This document shows positions 6,444 through 13,217 of a DNA stretch of 13,217 nucleotides, one piece after another. This DNA is from Prevotella sp. (GTDB lineage: Bacteria; Bacteroidota; Bacteroidia; Bacteroidales; Bacteroidaceae). Each line of letters opens with the position of its first letter. Position 1 is the stretch's first letter. Where the stretch lies: contig JAFRZC010000074.1 in the NCBI GenBank assembly GCA_017442765.1, forward strand, positions 1 to 13,217, in the 5' to 3' direction. Position numbers and translations under genes: made by a program. The notes beneath the pieces were generated by a model, which was given only the letters and a program-made list of their open reading frames with translations, ran no database searches and had not been told where the DNA came from.

Positions 6444-7715
6444 TTATCCCACAACTTTTAGTTCTACGAGCTCTATTTTCGTCATCGTATTCTCAAGTAT
6501 TTTGAACTGGAAACGGCCAATGGAAATGACCTCTCCAAGGTGCGGGATGCTCTGATATTCATGCAGAATGAATCCTCCAACTGTCATATAGTCATCGCTC
6601 TCAGGCAAATCGAGGCCGAACATTTCGTTCACCTTATCAATTTCCAGCCGTGCAGAGAGTTCATAGGTGTGCTCACCTGTCTGCTTGGCGGTGTAGGTCG
6701 CAGTATCGTGCTCGTCCTCAAAGTCACCGAAGATTTCTTCCACGAGGTCTTCAAGCGAGACAATACCGCTCGTGCCGCCGAACTCATCGACCACCACACC
6801 AAGACTCTTCTTCTGCTGCAATAGGATATGCATGAGTTTTTGCGCTGCCATCGTTTCGGGAACGAAAGGCATCTCAACCACACAGTCCTGCCAATGCTCG
6901 GGATTACGGAACATCTCGGAAGAGTGGATATAACCGATGATATGGTCGATGTCTTCTTTATAGACGATAATCTTGGAGTTTCCGCTCTTGATGAACATCT
7001 GCTTCAACTCGTCAATGGTGCAGCTGCTCACATCGACGGCATTGATTTCTGTTCGCGGCACCATACAGTCACGCACTTTCTTGTCAGGAAAGTCGAGGGC
7101 ATTCTGGAAGAACTTTACCTCATCCTCTATTTCCTCATCACTTTCGGCACTGTCAATGCTCGACTGCACCAGATAGTCAAGGTCAACCTTGGAAAATCCC
7201 TCGTCATCAGCCTCTTTGGTCATACGGATACCGAAGAACCGCAACATGATTTTGGCAAGAAGCGTGGCAAAACGACTAATTGGCCATAACACAATATAGA
7301 ACAGATAAGCCAGAGGCGCAAAGATATTCAACAGCCGATTGGGGTTGTTCTTGAACAAAGTCTTCGGCAGGAACTCGCCCGTAAAGAGAACAATGATGGT
7401 GGAGAGTATCGTATCGAGCGTTACACGCGTAGCACCGTCGAAAGAGGAAAAAAGGGTTCTGTCAAAAAGCGTGGCAAAGAGTATGCCGTAAACCACAAGC
7501 ACAATATTGTTGCCCACGAGCATGGTGCTCACGAAACCGTTGGGGTGGCTGTAAAACACACTGATGATGCGGTGAGAAAGGCCGCTTTTCTCCTTTTCCA
7601 CTTCCGCCAACAAGCGGTTACTCGAGACAAAAGCTATCTCCATACCAGAGAAAAAGGCCGAGAGAACCATCATGACGATGATACCGATAATCAGGGGTAA
7701 GTCTATATCTTCCAA
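6444..7715 (-). CDS. CNNM/CorC-type (DUF21, CBS pair, CorC_HlyC) membrane transporter, often annotated hemolysin
   Basis: 423 aa from the proposed TTG start. The DUF21 membrane domain (about 1-165) carries SGMEIAF (23-29), VGNNIVLVVYG (67-77) and the hallmark GEFLPKTLF (113-121). A cytosolic CBS pair covers about 215-335, with MVPRTEI (218-224) and VVDEFGGTSGIVSLEDLVEEI (308-328). A CorC_HlyC domain (about 345-420) closes the protein. Relatives are linked to Mg2+/Co2+ efflux; the hemolysin label is historical. Start choice: the only upstream in-frame ATG (7853) would overlap lptC by 116 bp and add a basic, non-conserved stretch. The TTG at 7715, just before DIDLPLIIG, leaves a 22-bp gap after lptC and puts the membrane domain at the N terminus, so I prefer it. 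It is the third gene of the barrel - lptC - CNNM operon. Confidence 0.9.
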   Translation of the reverse strand: MEDIDLPLIIGIIVMMVLSAFFSGMEIAFVSSNRLLAEVEKEKSGLSHRIISVFYSHPNGFVSTMLVGNNIVLVVYGILFATLFDRTLFSSFDGATRVTLDTILSTIIVLFTGEFLPKTLFKNNPNRLLNIFAPLAYLFYIVLWPISRFATLLAKIMLRFFGIRMTKEADDEGFSKVDLDYLVQSSIDSAESDEEIEDEVKFFQNALDFPDKKVRDCMVPRTEINAVDVSSCTIDELKQMFIKSGNSKIIVYKEDIDHIIGYIHSSEMFRNPEHWQDCVVEMPFVPETMAAQKLMHILLQQKKSLGVVVDEFGGTSGIVSLEDLVEEIFGDFEDEHDTATYTAKQTGEHTYELSARLEIDKVNEMFGLDLPESDDYMTVGGFILHEYQSIPHLGEVISIGRFQFKILENTMTKIELVELKVVG

Positions 7716-7737
7716 AATGTTTGTTCGTTTTGTTGTT

Positions 7738-8367
7738 TTATGGTTGCGATGCGCGTTGAGGCATTGCCTGCTGTCGCATAATGGTTCGTGAAGTGTCGGC
7801 CTTGTTTTCCTCTTTATCCTCACCAGTAAGATCTCCGCGTTCAAACGAGCCACTGGAGTTGGATACGTAGTAGCGGTTCATCTTCTCATCGCTTCTGAAA
7901 TAGCGCCCTTCGAGTGTGCGCTCTGGTGTGACGAGCTTAGACCAGGTATGCGAATAGAGCTCATGCTTCGACTCGTCCCAGTAGAGTTGCTCACTGGTAT
8001 AGCGTATGCCATCCTTTGTGAGGATACGCACCCGGCCGTGCAGCTCCCAAAGGCGCTTTTGGTCGTAATAGTTGGCGGTATCACACTGAATATACGACAA
8101 GACGTGAAGGTTCTCGTCGAACTGTTCAAGGAACACGCCTTTCTCAAATATCCATCGCGAGGGGTTGCGCTTCTGATTCACCTCCCACCGCTCTGCCACA
8201 ATGCGATACTTGATAACTCCCGAGTCGCTGATGAGCGTATTCACACCATACGAGGTCATCATAGCCACGGAGTCGCGGTCGGTGATGGCGGGCGCGGTGT
8301 GTTCCTTCTGCTCCCGACATGCCACGAAAAGGCACAGGCCGATAATCATGTAGGCAAGTCTTCTCAT
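7738..8367 (-). CDS. lptC: LptC, LPS export periplasmic bridge component
   Basis: 209 aa from the ATG at 8367. The N terminus MRRLAYMIIGLCLFVAC looks like a lipoprotein signal with Cys17 as the lipidated residue. The rest is the beta-rich LptC/OstA-like fold: WEVNQKRNPSRWIFEKGVFLEQF, then DTANYYDQKRLWELHGRVRI and GIRYTSEQLYWDESKHELYS, the pattern typical of YrbK/LptC. LptC links the LptB2FG transporter to LptA and carries LPS across the periplasm. The last 30 residues are a polar, low-complexity tail. An upstream in-frame ATG at 8403 would add 12 residues and overlap the preceding gene by 23 bp; it places extra polar residues before the signal, so I prefer 8367 (13 bp after the upstream stop). 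E. coli LptC has a membrane anchor rather than a lipoprotein signal. Confidence 0.85.
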   Translation of the reverse strand: MRRLAYMIIGLCLFVACREQKEHTAPAITDRDSVAMMTSYGVNTLISDSGVIKYRIVAERWEVNQKRNPSRWIFEKGVFLEQFDENLHVLSYIQCDTANYYDQKRLWELHGRVRILTKDGIRYTSEQLYWDESKHELYSHTWSKLVTPERTLEGRYFRSDEKMNRYYVSNSSGSFERGDLTGEDKEENKADTSRTIMRQQAMPQRASQP

Positions 8368-8380
8368 CCGTCCGCGAATG

Positions 8381-9682
8381 CTATTCCACTTTCCACTTGG
8401 CAAACCAGCGCTCGTTGAACGTCAGGCCGATGTTGAGACGGAACGTGTTTTCAGTGACGAGGCTTTTGGCATCCTGCCGCACCCATTGTGCCGAGACATT
8501 GAGAATCGAACGGGTGTTCCACCGGTTGATAATGGGCACGCCGACACCTGCGCTCACGCTCATCTCTTTCGGACCGTCGTGCCCGTTAATACGCAGATAG
8601 GGTGTGGCATAGGATACTCCTGCACGATAATGGATGCGCTTGAGGAGGCTGGTGCCACGCTCGTCGGGACAATACTCACCGCCGAGAGTCAGCTTATGCC
8701 GGTCGGTGAAGGCTTTGTCGGAAAGCTGATAGGTGGGTTTCTCGTTCTGAACACTATAGAATGGGAACTCTACCGATGCCCATTGCTGCAACTGATAGTC
8801 CGCGCCTATCTTCCAACGGTTGTCGTGGTCCCATGCAAAGCCAAGACCAAAGGTTGCGGGAATGGCTAATCCATTGGTCACGGTATAGGATGTGGTATCG
8901 GAAACGGCAGTTTGTGAGTTATAGGACACCACCTGGCAAGTGGGGTCGGCACCCAGCTTATGTCCCAGCCCGTAGGTCACGCCGACCGTCAGCTCGTCTT
9001 TTTTTGACAGCCTCAAGGTCTGCTGAACACCGATATCCAGTTTATAACTGTTCACCTGGGCAGTATATAGCTTGGAGAGGGTATTCACGTTGGCATCGCT
9101 GTAGCTGTTCGTGATGCCACGCTCGTAGTCTCCCCAAAGGTATGACACGTTTGCACCGAAGGCAAAGCCTTTGAACGGTGACCAGGCCGCGCCGAGATAT
9201 ACCTGATGAAATCCTCCGCTACCGCTGTAGAGATTAGTGGTTGTGGTCTTTGTGCCATACAGGTTATCGTAGAGTGTCTCCGTGTTTGAATAGCTGTAGC
9301 CCACATTCGTGTAGGGCAGGATGCCAAAACTGACACCAATGCGCTTGCCTACCTTGAAGCCGGCAACAGCATATTCGAAGTTTGCATTCCTCGCATTGAC
9401 GCTTTTACCCCCTTCTTTGAAGTTGGTGACGTAGCCCGATATGCCCGCGTCGAAGATAAAGGTCAGTGAGTCCATGCTCGCATACGAGGCCGGGTTGAGG
9501 AAGTTCACCTGATTGTGTTCGTGAAAGCCAAGGCCAAGACCGTTCATTCCACGGTTAAAGCCGCTGGTCTGTTCGCTCAACTGCCCCAAACCATATTGGC
9601 TGTAGGGCGAGTTTGTACCGCTTTGAGCCATACACGTCACAACTATGGCCGCCAACAAAACTGCGCAAAATATCTTTCTCAT
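8381..9682 (-). CDS. Outer-membrane beta-barrel protein of unknown substrate
   Basis: 433 aa. The signal peptide MRKIFCAVLLAAIVVTCMA probably ends before Gln20. The mature start NSPYSQYGLGQLSEQTSGFNRGMNGLGLG and the segment VNFLNPASYASMDSLTF resemble FadL-like/PorV-style Bacteroidetes barrels, where an NPA motif follows the N-terminal region. The remainder is a long series of amphipathic strands rich in Gly, Tyr, Ser and Thr, fitting a barrel of roughly 14 strands (my estimate). Its place directly upstream of lptC matches the conserved order known to me from other Bacteroidales, so it may be co-expressed with LPS transport genes. It is the first gene of this minus-strand operon and has a clear promoter 27 bp upstream. 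Transported substrate, if any, is unknown. Confidence 0.78.
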   Translation of the reverse strand: MRKIFCAVLLAAIVVTCMAQSGTNSPYSQYGLGQLSEQTSGFNRGMNGLGLGFHEHNQVNFLNPASYASMDSLTFIFDAGISGYVTNFKEGGKSVNARNANFEYAVAGFKVGKRIGVSFGILPYTNVGYSYSNTETLYDNLYGTKTTTTNLYSGSGGFHQVYLGAAWSPFKGFAFGANVSYLWGDYERGITNSYSDANVNTLSKLYTAQVNSYKLDIGVQQTLRLSKKDELTVGVTYGLGHKLGADPTCQVVSYNSQTAVSDTTSYTVTNGLAIPATFGLGFAWDHDNRWKIGADYQLQQWASVEFPFYSVQNEKPTYQLSDKAFTDRHKLTLGGEYCPDERGTSLLKRIHYRAGVSYATPYLRINGHDGPKEMSVSAGVGVPIINRWNTRSILNVSAQWVRQDAKSLVTENTFRLNIGLTFNERWFAKWKVE

Positions 9683-9708
9683 TTTTATTCTTTTTTCAAT
9701 TTTGGATG

Positions 9709-9739
9709 CAAAGATACAACAAATCGAGGGCAGAACAAA
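9709..9739 (-). promoter_or_regulatory. Bacteroidetes-type promoter of the barrel - lptC - CNNM operon
   Basis: The minus strand has TTTG (9739-9736), a 19-nt spacer, then TATCTTTG (9716-9709). This fits the -33/-7 consensus TTTG-N19 to N21-TAnnTTTG. The start codon at 9682 follows after 26 nt. Confidence 0.75.
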
Positions 9740-9832
9740 ATAATTTTTTATTTTTTATACCGAGTGCAGTATATCTTATTTAAAATTATTGAAAAAAATG
9801 AAATAAACGCATGAAAACTGCAAAATATAAGC

Positions 9833-9840
9833 TATTTTTG
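9833..9840 (+). promoter_or_regulatory. Bacteroidetes-type -7 element for the Lnb-like gene
   Basis: TATTTTTG followed by CATCG matches TAnnTTTG. It ends only 4 bp before the GTG at 9845 and 16 bp before the ATG at 9857, so the message would be leaderless or have a very short leader. The -33 position has no good TTTG. Confidence 0.5.
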
Positions 9841-9844
9841 CATC

Positions 9845-11044
9845 GTGAAACGTTTTATGCCTATTTTCCGTATCGTTGCGCTATGCTTTTTATGCGCTTT
9901 AACAGCTCCGTCGAGTGCACAGGTCGCCGATTCTACCCTCCTGTCAAAAATGGATTCTGTAGATATCAGCCTGCTTACCTGCGGACCAGGAAAGAAGATA
10001 TTTACCCTCTATGGCCACACGGCCATCCGCATCAACGACCGCGCGAACAACGAGGACTGGGTGGCCAACTGGGGTATCTTCTCCTTCAACCAGCCGTTTT
10101 TCATCCCGCGCTTCGTCTTCGGACTGACAGACTACCACATCGGGGTCAGCACCACCGAAGCCTTCCGCGAGCTTTATGTCGAGGACGAGAACAGGTGGAT
10201 AGCAGAGCAGAAGCTTAATCTTACTCCAACCGAGAAAGCGAATATTCTACATGCGCTTGCCATCAACTACCAGCCCGAGAACCGCACCTATCGCTATAAT
10301 TATTTCTACGATGACTGCACCACGCGTGCCCGCGACATGATTCTAAACAACCTCGACGGTACCGTCAACTATCCTGGCACTACTGAGCACAATCCTTCCT
10401 GCCGCGAGTATATCCACCAGTGGACTGCCAACCACCGCTGGGCACGCTTTGGCAACGACCTGCTGCTGGGCTTAAAGGCCGACAGGGAAACCAGTCTTGC
10501 CGTCCGTCAATTTCTTCCCGACAACCTGCGGCACGACTTTTCCATTGCCATTGTCCGTGCCGACGACGGCACCTCACGCAAATTAGTGGCAGAAGAGCTG
10601 AGAACAGATCCTGCAGTGAAAAACACTGAGGTTGCCCCGTCGCCATTCACCACGCCTACGGTCTGCTTTCTCGTCTTTACTATCGTCATTCTTCTTGTCA
10701 CAATCGTCGAATATGTCAAGAGCCGAAACTTCTGGATGGTTGACGCATTTCTGCTCCTCGCAGACGGCCTGGCGGGGCTGATACTCTTTGTCATGGTTTT
10801 CTCACAACACCCCACCGTGAGTCTCAATCTGCAAATTCTCCTGCTCAACCCGCTCTCACTCGTTCTGCTCCATCCCGTCGTGAAGCGTGCCCGAAAAGGA
10901 CGCAGCCACTGGTTTTGGAAAGTGTTTGCCGGATGCATTGTGCTGTTCCTCATTGGCAATTTGTTTCAAAACTACGCCGAGGGAATGAACATTTTGGCAT
11001 TGTGTTTGCTGATACGCTGTGGTACTCATCTCTTTCAGAAATAA
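9845..11044 (+). CDS. DUF4105 / Lnb-type lipoprotein N-acyltransferase candidate
   Basis: 399 aa from a GTG start. A signal-like N terminus (MKRFMPIFRIVALCFLCALTAPSSAQ) leads to a periplasmic DUF4105 domain (about 40-250) with LLTCGPGKKIFTLYGHTAIRI (His58) and NYFYDDCTTRARD (Cys158), the probable Cys/His catalytic pair. Five membrane segments follow (about 271-291, 298-320, 325-345, 357-375, 379-395). This domain-plus-5-TM layout is the one I know as Lnb_N plus the Lnb-like transmembrane domain. Lnb-type proteins in Bacteroidota are reported to add the third acyl chain to lipoproteins; that is family knowledge, not shown here. Start: GTG at 9845 supplies the KR charge expected of a signal, but an ATG at 9857 (four codons in) fits the -7 position better. 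The next gene follows after 35 bp, probably in the same operon. Confidence 0.82.
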   Translation: MKRFMPIFRIVALCFLCALTAPSSAQVADSTLLSKMDSVDISLLTCGPGKKIFTLYGHTAIRINDRANNEDWVANWGIFSFNQPFFIPRFVFGLTDYHIGVSTTEAFRELYVEDENRWIAEQKLNLTPTEKANILHALAINYQPENRTYRYNYFYDDCTTRARDMILNNLDGTVNYPGTTEHNPSCREYIHQWTANHRWARFGNDLLLGLKADRETSLAVRQFLPDNLRHDFSIAIVRADDGTSRKLVAEELRTDPAVKNTEVAPSPFTTPTVCFLVFTIVILLVTIVEYVKSRNFWMVDAFLLLADGLAGLILFVMVFSQHPTVSLNLQILLLNPLSLVLLHPVVKRARKGRSHWFWKVFAGCIVLFLIGNLFQNYAEGMNILALCLLIRCGTHLFQK

Positions 11045-11047
11045 TAA

Positions 11048-11070
11048 TGCAGAGACGCGGCGTGCCGCGT
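11048..11070 (+). repeat. Partial REP-like palindrome between the Lnb-like and phosphatase-like genes
   Basis: ACGCGGC (11054-11060) and GCCGCGT (11063-11069) are perfect complements around a 2-nt GT centre, in the context TGCAGAGACGCGG. It looks like one half plus core of the larger dispersed GAGACGCGGCGTGCCGCGTCTC-like palindromes seen in several bacteria, with the outer right arm missing. It fills most of the 35-bp gap and may shape the leader of the downstream gene. The link to a repeat family is from memory. Confidence 0.45.
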
Positions 11071-11079
11071 AAGAATACA

Positions 11080-12432
11080 ATGAACAGATATTTAGCCATC
11101 CTCATAGCTGCCCTCTACGGCATAGAGTCCGGCGCACAGACATTAAAGCCGGCTCCCCGGCTGGTAGTCAACATCGCCATCGACCAGCTGCGCACCGATT
11201 ACCTTGAGCATTTCGCTCCACTCTATGGTCCCGACGGCTTCCGCAAACTGCTCACCGAGGGCTGCGTCTATGAATCTGCCGGCTATCCTTTCGCGCCCGT
11301 TGACCGTGCCGCCGCCATCGCTGCCATCGCCACCGGCACAACTCCGCGCTACAACGGCATTGCCGGCGCGAAATGGCTCGACCGCAACACACTGCGCCCT
11401 GTCCACTGTACCGACGACCCGAAGCATGTGGCCTCGCCGGCGAGAATGACGACCTCGACCATCGGCGACGAACTGAAAATCTCTACTGGCGGTACTGCCG
11501 TCGTCTATGGCATCGCCGCCACTGAGGATGCGGCCATCCTTTCAGCCGGACATGCGGCCGACGGGGCTTTCTGGCTGACGGACACCACGCCACGATGGAC
11601 TACCACGTCCTACTATGGTGACACCGCGCTGAAATGGATAAAGGCTTACAACAACACACAGAAACAAATATCTGGGAATGAGGATATTATAAAACTTGCG
11701 GAGAAGTGTGTCTCAACTTACGTTATGGGGCGCGACAACACCCCCGACCTCCTTTCCGTCACGCTTTCGGCAAGTGCCCCCCACCCCTCATCGGCCGACT
11801 GGCAGACTGACCTGCTATCGGCCTATACCGCACTCGACCAACAGCTCGCCACGCTAATCAGCAACATCGAGCAGGCACTCGGCCGTGAGCAAGTGCTCTT
11901 CATCCTCACGGGAACAGGCTACACCGACGAGCCGCCAACCGACTATGCCAGCTACCGCGTGCCCACAGGAACATTCCACATCGACCGCACAGCCAACCTG
12001 CTCAACATGTATCTTGTGGCAGTCTATGGCCAGGGACGCTATGTGGAGGCCTGCGCCGGAAACCAGATCTACCTGAACCGCAAGCTCATAGAAGACCGGC
12101 ACGTCACACTGGCCGAGGTGGTGAGCCGGTCAAAAGATTTTCTTACTCAGAATGCCGGTGTGAGGAGCGTGGGCGAAAGTCCCTACAGCCCTGTCATCAG
12201 CGGCGACCTCATCGTGGAGGTGACTCCCGGCTGGACACTCGTCAACGACGAGACGGGCGAGCAATATACCTCACGCGCCGCCTTCACACCTTTCCCGATT
12301 ATCCTCTACGGTGCCGGAACAACAGCCCGCCGCGTCACAACGCCCGTCTCCGTCTGTCAGATTGCACCGACCATAGCCCGGGCCATACGCATCCGTGCAC
12401 CAAATGCCTGCGCCGAGGCTCCCCTACCCTGA
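11080..12432 (+). CDS. Secreted alkaline-phosphatase-superfamily protein, probably catalytically dead
   Basis: 450 aa from the ATG at 11080. Residues 1-20 (MNRYLAILIAALYGIESGAQ) form a signal peptide. The body follows the type I phosphodiesterase/alkaline phosphatase pattern: RLVVNIAIDQLRTDYLEHF (27-45, with metal-type Asp35), AAIATGTTPRYNGI (81-94), PDLLSVTLSAS (222-232), VLFILTGTGYTD (272-283), and FPIILYGAG near VSVCQIAPTIARAIRI (405-438). Several catalytic positions look lost: no Thr/Ser nucleophile before ATG (VDRAAAIAA instead), TGTG in place of the usual T-x-D-H-G, SASAPH in place of D-Y-x-G-H, and no His-Gly before FPIILYG. The ATG at 11047 would add 11 basic residues from the REP-like sequence, and the frame further upstream is only an overlap with the preceding gene. 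It lies downstream of the Lnb-like gene and upstream of secA. Confidence 0.75.
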   Translation: MNRYLAILIAALYGIESGAQTLKPAPRLVVNIAIDQLRTDYLEHFAPLYGPDGFRKLLTEGCVYESAGYPFAPVDRAAAIAAIATGTTPRYNGIAGAKWLDRNTLRPVHCTDDPKHVASPARMTTSTIGDELKISTGGTAVVYGIAATEDAAILSAGHAADGAFWLTDTTPRWTTTSYYGDTALKWIKAYNNTQKQISGNEDIIKLAEKCVSTYVMGRDNTPDLLSVTLSASAPHPSSADWQTDLLSAYTALDQQLATLISNIEQALGREQVLFILTGTGYTDEPPTDYASYRVPTGTFHIDRTANLLNMYLVAVYGQGRYVEACAGNQIYLNRKLIEDRHVTLAEVVSRSKDFLTQNAGVRSVGESPYSPVISGDLIVEVTPGWTLVNDETGEQYTSRAAFTPFPIILYGAGTTARRVTTPVSVCQIAPTIARAIRIRAPNACAEAPLP

Positions 12433-12442
12433 GCTTTCAGAA

Positions 12443-12514
12443 AAAATTCCCTAGGGAATTTTGTGCAAAAGACCATCGTTCGGAGTAAATTCCCTAGGGA
12501 ATTTTGTGCGAAAG
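12443..12514. repeat. Two direct copies of a 28-bp repeat, each built on a TTCCCTAGGGAA palindrome
   Basis: Copies at 12444-12471 and 12487-12514 share 27 of 28 bases and start 43 bp apart. The core of copy 1 is a perfect 20-bp palindrome, AAAATTCCCTAGGGAATTTT (12443-12462); copy 2 is perfect over 18 bp (12487-12504). Each core is followed by the same TGTGC(A/G)AAAG tail. As RNA each could form an 8-bp stem with a CUAG loop followed by a short U run, so one role may be transcription termination of the upstream operon. The identical non-palindromic tail argues for a dispersed repeat family or paired protein-binding sites. Confidence 0.7.
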
Positions 12515-12555
12515 CTTAGGTTTCAACCCACGCATTATAATAAAATAGGTATGAA

Positions 12556-12589
12556 CTTGCCGTTTTACGGATTTTTATTCGTAATTTTG
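12556..12589 (+). promoter_or_regulatory. Bacteroidetes-type promoter of secA
   Basis: TAATTTTG (12582-12589) matches TAnnTTTG and is followed by CACCC, as in the promoter at 794-801. CTTG at 12556-12559 may be the -33 element, though the 22-nt spacing is slightly long. The leader to the ATG at 12628 is about 30 nt and A-rich. Confidence 0.6.
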
Positions 12590-12627
12590 CACCCGTAAAA
12601 TAAAAACAGAAAAATAACAAACAAAAA

Positions 12628-13217
12628 ATGAATATCAACAAGTTTCTAAAGTCGCTTTTCGGCGACAAGTCGGCCCGCGACATGCGGCTCATCCAGCCCT
12701 TCGTGGAGAAAGTGAAGGCCGCCTACCCCGCTGTTCAGGCCTTGAGCAACGATGAGCTGCGTGCCCGTTCCAAAGAGATTCAAAAACAGGTTCAGGAGTC
12801 TGCCCGCGAACAGAAAGACAAGATTGCCGAGCTGAAGGCCACCATCGAGGACACGCCCATCGACGAACGCGAGGCCATCTTCAACCAGATCGACAAGCTG
12901 GAGAAGGAAGCTCTTGACATCTATGAGAAGGCCCTCGACGAGGTGATGCCCGAGGTGTTCAGCATCGTGAAGGACACGGCACGTCGCTTCTGCGAGAACG
13001 AGGAGACCATTGTCACGGCCACCGACTTCGACCGCGAGCTGGCCGGCGACCCCAAGAAAGACTTTATCAGCATCGACGGCGACCACGCCATCTACCATAA
13101 CCACTGGACAGCCGGCGGCAACGACCTGAAATGGGACATGGTGCACTACGACGTACAGCTCTTCGGCGGTACCGTGCTGCATCAGGGCAAGATAGCCGAG
13201 ATGTTCACGGGTGAAGG
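12628..13217 (+). CDS. secA: SecA preprotein translocase ATPase, N-terminal part (cut by window end)
   Basis: 196 complete codons are visible and the frame is open at the window end. The start [20 protein letters not shown] is typical of Sec[24 protein letters not shown] (175-197) is the Q-motif region leading into Walker A, which is cut off after TGEG. SecA drives secretory proteins through SecYEG with ATP. In E. coli the DVQL motif is near residue 80; here it is near 175, because a charged, partly coiled-coil insertion (about 55-125) and a further stretch precede it, as is usual for Bacteroidetes SecA. The A-rich leader and ATG at 12628 leave no doubt about the start. It has its own promoter and is separated from the upstream gene by the twin palindromes. 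Confidence 0.97.
   Translation, partial: MNINKFLKSLFGDKSARDMRLIQPFVEKVKAAYPAVQALSNDELRARSKEIQKQVQESAREQKDKIAELKATIEDTPIDEREAIFNQIDKLEKEALDIYEKALDEVMPEVFSIVKDTARRFCENEETIVTATDFDRELAGDPKKDFISIDGDHAIYHNHWTAGGNDLKWDMVHYDVQLFGGTVLHQGKIAEMFTGE

Larger units (their letters stand above)
9683..9844. promoter_or_regulatory. Divergent promoter region between the barrel operon and the Lnb-like gene
   Basis: This AT-rich stretch separates the minus-strand and plus-strand halves of the window. It contains a minus-strand promoter (9709-9739), a plus-strand -7 element (9833-9840), and between them a weak dyad with TATAC (9756-9760) and GTATA (9769-9773) around 8 nt that could be a shared operator. I see no gene in it. 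Confidence 0.6.
12433..12627. other. secA upstream region with twin palindromes and promoter
   Basis: This 195-bp gap has two palindromic repeat copies in its left half and a promoter-like element in its right half. An additional small inverted repeat, CCG-TTTTA-CGG, lies at 12560-12570 between the -33 and -7 positions. No gene is seen. Confidence 0.6.

Noticed and set aside
10915..11079. Extended N terminus for the phosphatase-like gene
   Set aside because: The extension overlaps the 3' end of the Lnb-like gene in another frame and then runs through the REP-like palindrome; a proper signal peptide begins only at the ATG at 11080.
12443..12514. CRISPR array
   Set aside because: Only two repeat copies with a 15-bp gap, strongly palindromic over the full core, and no cas genes in the window.
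12646..13182. Minus-strand open frame of 178 codons
   Set aside because: It is antisense to secA, which is unmistakable on the plus strand; the Val/Leu/Asp-rich product has no family signature.

Overview
The window looks like chromosomal DNA from a Bacteroidales bacterium, most likely Prevotella or a close relative. The reasons are: TAnnTTTG-type -7 promoter elements in front of several genes, starts without strong Shine-Dalgarno sequences, the envelope gene order outer-membrane protein / LptC / CNNM-type transporter / PpiD-like foldase, a DUF4105 (Lnb-type) membrane protein, and a SecA with a long insertion before its Q motif. The genus is an inference from gene content and style.

Layout. 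Everything left of about 9,700 is on the minus strand and everything right of it is on the plus strand; the switch is a divergent promoter region at 9683-9844. Reading the minus strand from there: a beta-barrel outer-membrane protein (8381-9682), lptC (7738-8367) and a DUF21/CBS/CorC transporter (6444-7715) form a tight operon. A PpiD/SurA-type foldase (4189-6324) follows with its own promoter-like element and a good Rho-independent terminator (4122-4156). Next is a compact three-gene set, nth - DUF2461 - comEC (4111 down to 1207). After a 578-bp gene-free region rich in dyads comes a small secreted lytic transglycosylase (122-628). Its 3' end runs into an inverted pair of G-rich tandem arrays at the window edge. 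On the plus strand: an Lnb-type lipoprotein N-acyltransferase candidate (9845-11044), a secreted alkaline-phosphatase-superfamily protein that seems to have lost its metal and nucleophile motifs (11080-12432), a twin palindromic repeat, and the first 197 codons of secA, cut by the window end.

How the genes fit together. Most of the window serves envelope biogenesis: Sec export (SecA), periplasmic folding (PpiD-like), LPS transport (LptC), lipoprotein N-acylation (Lnb-like), peptidoglycan cleavage (SLT) and an outer-membrane barrel. The nth/comEC set concerns DNA repair and DNA uptake. I see no mobile element, CRISPR array, tRNA or rRNA, and no convincing wholly new multi-gene system. The most unusual points are the degenerate phosphatase, the G-quadruplex-capable inverted arrays, the structured leader and LacI-like palindrome upstream of the transglycosylase, and the twin palindromes in front of secA.
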